From the NCBI GenBank assembly GCA_025060675.1, contig JANXBI010000006.1:1-30865 (forward strand): DNA of 30,865 nucleotides. Direction: 5' to 3'. The stretch comes from Candidatus Caldatribacterium sp. GTDB taxonomy: Bacteria; Atribacterota; Atribacteria; Atribacterales; Caldatribacteriaceae. The notes below the pieces were generated by a model that made no database searches, was not told the DNA's origin, and saw only the letters and a list, made by a program, of their open reading frames with translations. The position numbers and the translations under genes are program-made. Positions 30,717 through 30,865 of this stretch are shown in pieces (the stretch's first letter is position 1; every line of letters starts with the position of its first letter).

Positions 30717-30865
30717 CTTTCAATCCCACTATGGTGCGATTGGAACGCCAACCTCATCACTTACCGGAGCGGAAAGATCAACGCTTTCAATCCCACTATG
30801 GTGCGATTGGAACTTGTGTTTATGGAAAGAAACTGGAGAAGTTGGAGAGACTTTCAATCCCACTA
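30717..30865 (-). CRISPR. CRISPR array, leader-distal end (runs off window)
   Basis: Two identical 30-nt repeats (30717-30746, 30784-30813) and the first 15 nt of a third (30851-30865), separated by two 37-nt spacers (30747-30783, 30814-30850) that do not resemble each other. On the plus strand the repeat begins CTTTCAATCCCAC and ends GCGATTGGAAC. Reversed, it ends in ATTGAAAG, the 8-nt crRNA 5' handle common to type I/III systems, so transcription should run on the minus strand, from the right, with the leader outside the window and this as the oldest end. No third complete repeat is visible. Confidence 0.96.

Overview
The window looks like a chromosomal piece of a thermophilic or anaerobic bacterium of about 50% GC. 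The clues are heavy GTG start use, strong GGAGG-type ribosome sites, an oligopeptide-type transporter run by a LacI repressor, a His-type (sulfide-using) Thi4, and a type III CRISPR system. A Thermotogae or Atribacterota-like source would fit, but I cannot fix the phylum from this sequence.

Left part (1-6977). A minus-strand operon reads lacI, substrate-binding protein, two permeases, two ATPases; the last ATPase runs off the left edge. A LacI-family regulator on a Dpp/Opp transporter suggests an oligosaccharide rather than a peptide. The lacI promoter carries a 14-bp perfect palindrome at its start point, and a second palindrome core lies 77 bp away. A thi4 gene is divergent.

Middle part (7052-16177). 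A plus-strand type III CRISPR-Cas operon, best matched to subtype III-D. Its order is: CARF-HTH regulator, Cas10 with intact HD and GGDD, Cas7-like, Csx10 (Cas5 group), Cas11-like, Cas7, Cas7, a 140-aa protein in the usual Csx19 place, a fourth Cas7-like protein, a 112-aa helical protein, and a 63-aa protein made almost only of four DnaJ-type CxxCxGxG zinc motifs. A DUF488 gene and a decayed second DUF488 copy follow on the minus strand.

Right part (17291-30167). A second, tightly coupled plus-strand operon of eight genes opens with a CARF-RelE ribonuclease (Cami1-like). It continues with a ClpB-type AAA+ protein, a 1500-aa pseudokinase/Cas4-Dna2-type nuclease/SF1 helicase fusion, an active-looking Ser/Thr kinase, a membrane protein with a proline-rich stalk, a radical SAM protein, a double zinc ribbon-FHA protein and a long coiled-coil protein. 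I do not recognise this set as a named system and consider it the best candidate for an undescribed defence or stress system. The inferred logic is: Cas10 makes cyclic oligoadenylate on target detection, CARF proteins sense it, RelE cuts mRNA, and a kinase/FHA relay controls a nuclease-helicase and unfoldase. A 13-bp element placed identically before a -10-like hexamer upstream of both CARF genes suggests that the two operons share control.

Right edge. A lone cas2 on the minus strand and the leader-distal end of a CRISPR array (30-nt repeats, 37-nt spacers). Cas1 and Cas6 are not in the window.
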